DNA of 64,000 bases from JAAEPI01 sp964352625 (GTDB lineage: Bacteria; Bacteroidota; Bacteroidia; Cytophagales; Cyclobacteriaceae). Of the stretch, positions 61,677 through 64,000 are shown one piece after another. The notes under the pieces are model-generated. The model was not told where the DNA came from and made no database searches. It saw nothing but the letters and a program-made list of their open reading frames with translations. Where the stretch lies: positions 372,001 through 436,000 of the forward strand of contig CAYGSD010000001.1 in NCBI GenBank assembly GCA_964352625.1, given 5' to 3'. The number at the start of each line of letters is the position of its first letter. Within the stretch, counting starts at the first letter, position 1. The position numbers were made by a program, and so were the translations under genes.

Positions 61677-63902
61677 ATGACTCCTCCTATCGAAGGGATT
61701 AAGAAAGCGAACTTCGGGACAATTCCCGTCTTTATGACCACCCTATCCACCATCCTAGGTGCGATATTATTTCTTCGATTTGGATATTCAGTTGGGCATG
61801 TGGGCTTGCTGGGTACACTTGGTATTGTCGCCCTTGGGCATCTGGTAACCTTGCCAACAGCCATGGCAGTAGCTGAGATTGCCACCAACCAAAAAGTGGA
61901 AGGTGGGGGTGTTTACTACATCATCTCCAGATCTTTCGGAATAAACATCGGAGCGGCCATCGGTTTCGCACTCTACCTTTCTCAAGCCATTAGTGTTGCT
62001 TTTTATGTAATTGCCTGTGCGGAGGCCTTCACTCCGGTTTTCGATTGGCTCAATCAAGAATATGCACTCGGCATTTCGGACAAAAGGTTTGTAAGTATTC
62101 CACTCACATTAGCCATTTGCCTGCTGATGCTCACAAAAGGCGCCAATATCGGAATGAAGGCTCTTTATGGCGTTGTGGCCATTTTGTTTGTGTCGCTCAT
62201 CATGTTTTTTGCTGGCACTACCGACCACCAATCAACGAATAGCATTGATTTCTTATCAGCGATTCCTGAAGGAGATAGTTTCTTTTATGTCTTCGCCATC
62301 ATATTTCCTGCTTTCACTGGAATGGCCGCAGGGGTAGGCCTGTCTGGCGATCTAAAGGAACCGAAAAAATCAATTCCCACGGGAACACTCTGGGCAACAG
62401 TAGCGGGGATGCTGATCTACATAGCGGCGGCCTTTAAACTGAATCTCTCGGCAAGCCCTGAAGACTTAGCGACTGATCAGTTGATTATGTCACGAATCGC
62501 AATTTGGGGGCCAATAATACCCATCGGGCTGGTTTGTGCAACCCTTTCTTCAGCGCTGGGATCTATCATGGTAGCCCCTCGAACCCTTCAAGCGTTGGCT
62601 GGTGATAAGGTGTTTGGAATTCCTTTTCTGAATAATTGGATTGGGAAAGAGGCGGAAAAAAGTCATGAGCCAGTTAATGGCGTTTTGGTTACAAGTGTCA
62701 TCGCCTTGGTTTTTGTGGCCATTGGAAACGTCAACTTTGTAGCCGAAATCATTTCCATGTTCTTCATGGTGACCTACGGGGCTATTTGTCTTATTTCATT
62801 TCTTCACCACTTTGCTGCCGACCCATCCTATCGCCCATCCTTTCGGTCAAAATGGTACTTTTCACTCATTGGAGCCGTAATGTGTTTTTACCTAATGTTC
62901 TCAATGAATCCAGGATATGCGGCAGGTTCGTTGGCTCTGATGGTGGTTATTTATTTCATCATCAACCGAGTGAATGAAGACAATAAAGGACTCGCTAAAA
63001 TCTTCCAAGGAGTAATATTTCAGCTTTCTCGTAAGCTCCAAATTTTCATCCAAAAAGCCGAAACCCAAGAACAAGATTGGCGACCATCTGTTATCTGCAT
63101 AAGTAAAAATGCTTTTGAGCGAACCTCCGATTTTGACCTGATCAGATGGATGTGTCATCGCTATGGATTCGGGACATACATTCATTTTCTGAATGGCTAC
63201 CTCTCGCGGGACACCCATCATCAAGCCGAGGAGGATTTGCTCAAACTCATCAAAATCGCAAGTGATGTGCATAGCAACGTGTACCTGGACACGATGATTT
63301 CTCCATCCTATACCACGGCCATTGCACAGTCGCTGCAGCTACCAAGCATTTCCGGCAAGGAGGGAAATCTGTTCTTGTTTGAATTTTCTAGACAACATCC
63401 CGAGGAGTTAGGAGACATCATCGACAACATTCCTTTGGTGAGAGCGGCCAATTATGACCTTTGCATTTTGAGTACATCGGAGAAGGGTTTTGGCTTCAAA
63501 AGAGAGATACACATTTGGATCACACAGAGTGATTTTGAAAATGCAAACCTTATGATTTTGATGGCCTACATCATGATGGGACATCCCGATTGGCACAAGG
63601 CTAAAATCAAAATTTACACCATTCTGCCGGAGGGTGAATCAGCCGAGCAGCGAGCTAAACTCGTGGAACTCGCCCAGGAAGGAAGGCTGCCTATTTCTGC
63701 GAATAACATTCGAATAGTTACGAAAAAAGAAGGTGTGCATAGAAAGGAAATGATAAAAGAAACTTCTAAGGCTGCCGACCTGATAATAATTGGCTTCCGC
63801 ACGGAGGTCATAAAGCAAAAAGGACCTGAGACATTCCTCGGTTTCGAAGGATTATCCAATGTGCTTTTTGTCAATGCTCAAGAAGAAAAAGAGATCAAGT
63901 AG
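61677..63902 (+). CDS. SLC12-like (cation-chloride cotransporter) permease
   Basis: 741 residues from ATG 61677; a TTG at 61653 also opens the frame. About 12 transmembrane helices (LSTILGAILFLRFGYSVG, TLPTAMAVAEIATN, GGGVYYIISRSFG) match the APC superfamily, SLC12 branch. The C-terminal soluble part (about 455-741) is the family's cytoplasmic domain with a USP-like fold. Transport of Na+, K+ or Cl- is likely but not provable from the sequence. Confidence 0.85.
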   Translation: MTPPIEGIKKANFGTIPVFMTTLSTILGAILFLRFGYSVGHVGLLGTLGIVALGHLVTLPTAMAVAEIATNQKVEGGGVYYIISRSFGINIGAAIGFALYLSQAISVAFYVIACAEAFTPVFDWLNQEYALGISDKRFVSIPLTLAICLLMLTKGANIGMKALYGVVAILFVSLIMFFAGTTDHQSTNSIDFLSAIPEGDSFFYVFAIIFPAFTGMAAGVGLSGDLKEPKKSIPTGTLWATVAGMLIYIAAAFKLNLSASPEDLATDQLIMSRIAIWGPIIPIGLVCATLSSALGSIMVAPRTLQALAGDKVFGIPFLNNWIGKEAEKSHEPVNGVLVTSVIALVFVAIGNVNFVAEIISMFFMVTYGAICLISFLHHFAADPSYRPSFRSKWYFSLIGAVMCFYLMFSMNPGYAAGSLALMVVIYFIINRVNEDNKGLAKIFQGVIFQLSRKLQIFIQKAETQEQDWRPSVICISKNAFERTSDFDLIRWMCHRYGFGTYIHFLNGYLSRDTHHQAEEDLLKLIKIASDVHSNVYLDTMISPSYTTAIAQSLQLPSISGKEGNLFLFEFSRQHPEELGDIIDNIPLVRAANYDLCILSTSEKGFGFKREIHIWITQSDFENANLMILMAYIMMGHPDWHKAKIKIYTILPEGESAEQRAKLVELAQEGRLPISANNIRIVTKKEGVHRKEMIKETSKAADLIIIGFRTEVIKQKGPETFLGFEGLSNVLFVNAQEEKEIK

Positions 63903-63958
63903 GGAACGAATTAAGCGGAGCTCAACTTATATTACTTCACCAAAAACACTAAATAGAC

Positions 63959-64000
63959 ATGGCAAAAATTACCCTTGGCGGAGCACCCGCATCTACAGTT
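63959..64000 (+). CDS. tpx: thiol peroxidase, N-terminal fragment
   Basis: Only 14 residues (MAKITLGGAPASTV) precede the window edge. They match the N-terminus of Tpx, a periplasmic-type or cytosolic peroxiredoxin. The rest is outside the window. Confidence 0.65.
   Translation, partial: MAKITLGGAPASTV

Overview
The window looks like a chromosome segment of a Bacteroidota bacterium, probably a marine-type Cytophagales relative. This rests on protein families rather than on any marker gene: an IntDOT-like tyrosine recombinase, RteC, HYC_CC_PP proteins, a CzcA-TolC fusion, a TonB receptor with a carboxypeptidase-like N-terminal domain, many lipoproteins and the usual lack of strong Shine-Dalgarno sites. 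No rRNA or CRISPR array was seen.

Left flank (1-17.99 kb) is ordinary chromosome: the end of an AcrAB-type efflux operon, a two-subunit Tat-exported molybdenum hydroxylase, an antiporter-K+ channel fusion, DUF502, a Dabb and a sugar-isomerase lipoprotein, ada, lysA, a secreted repeat protein, an ABC-F ATPase, a BAAT-type hydrolase and a membrane-bound HTH protein. It ends at a tRNA-Ser(UGA) gene at 17993-18077.

The 3' end of that tRNA is the attachment site of an integrative element of about 34.8 kb (18066-52860). It is bounded by copies of CCTCCTCCTCTGC and by clusters of GGTTACC repeats. Its left part (18.3-30.9 kb) is the backbone plus a defence region: integrase, small cargo genes, a probable large structured RNA (about 22.4-23.03 kb), a lone AAA ATPase, a CBASS-like operon (DUF2188, CD-NTase, TM-STING, and a membrane-anchored GIY-YIG protein), a second GIY-YIG gene, HigBA, a DnaC-like ATPase, a winged-helix protein, an excisionase-like HTH protein and RteC. 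No relaxase or conjugation gene was found.

Its right part (31.1-52.5 kb) is one long minus-strand block for heavy-metal handling: two CDF-type exporters, two RND tripartite pumps (one with the outer-membrane channel fused to the pump), a Cu-type P-ATPase, DUF3347 and HYC_CC_PP periplasmic proteins, a Fur-like repressor and an HMA-AraC regulator. This suggests combined export of monovalent (Cu/Ag) and divalent (Zn/Co/Cd) metals.

Next to the right end, 52861-55011 carries HipBA and ends in a further degenerate copy of the attachment site, so a second, older element end lies in tandem. Beyond it (55-60.7 kb) is another metal cluster with paralogues of several island genes plus a TonB receptor, then an esterase-like lipoprotein, an SLC12-type permease and the start of a thiol peroxidase.

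The most interesting part is 24.7-27.7 kb: a CBASS operon with a prokaryotic STING effector to which a TM-GIY-YIG nuclease-like gene is translationally coupled.
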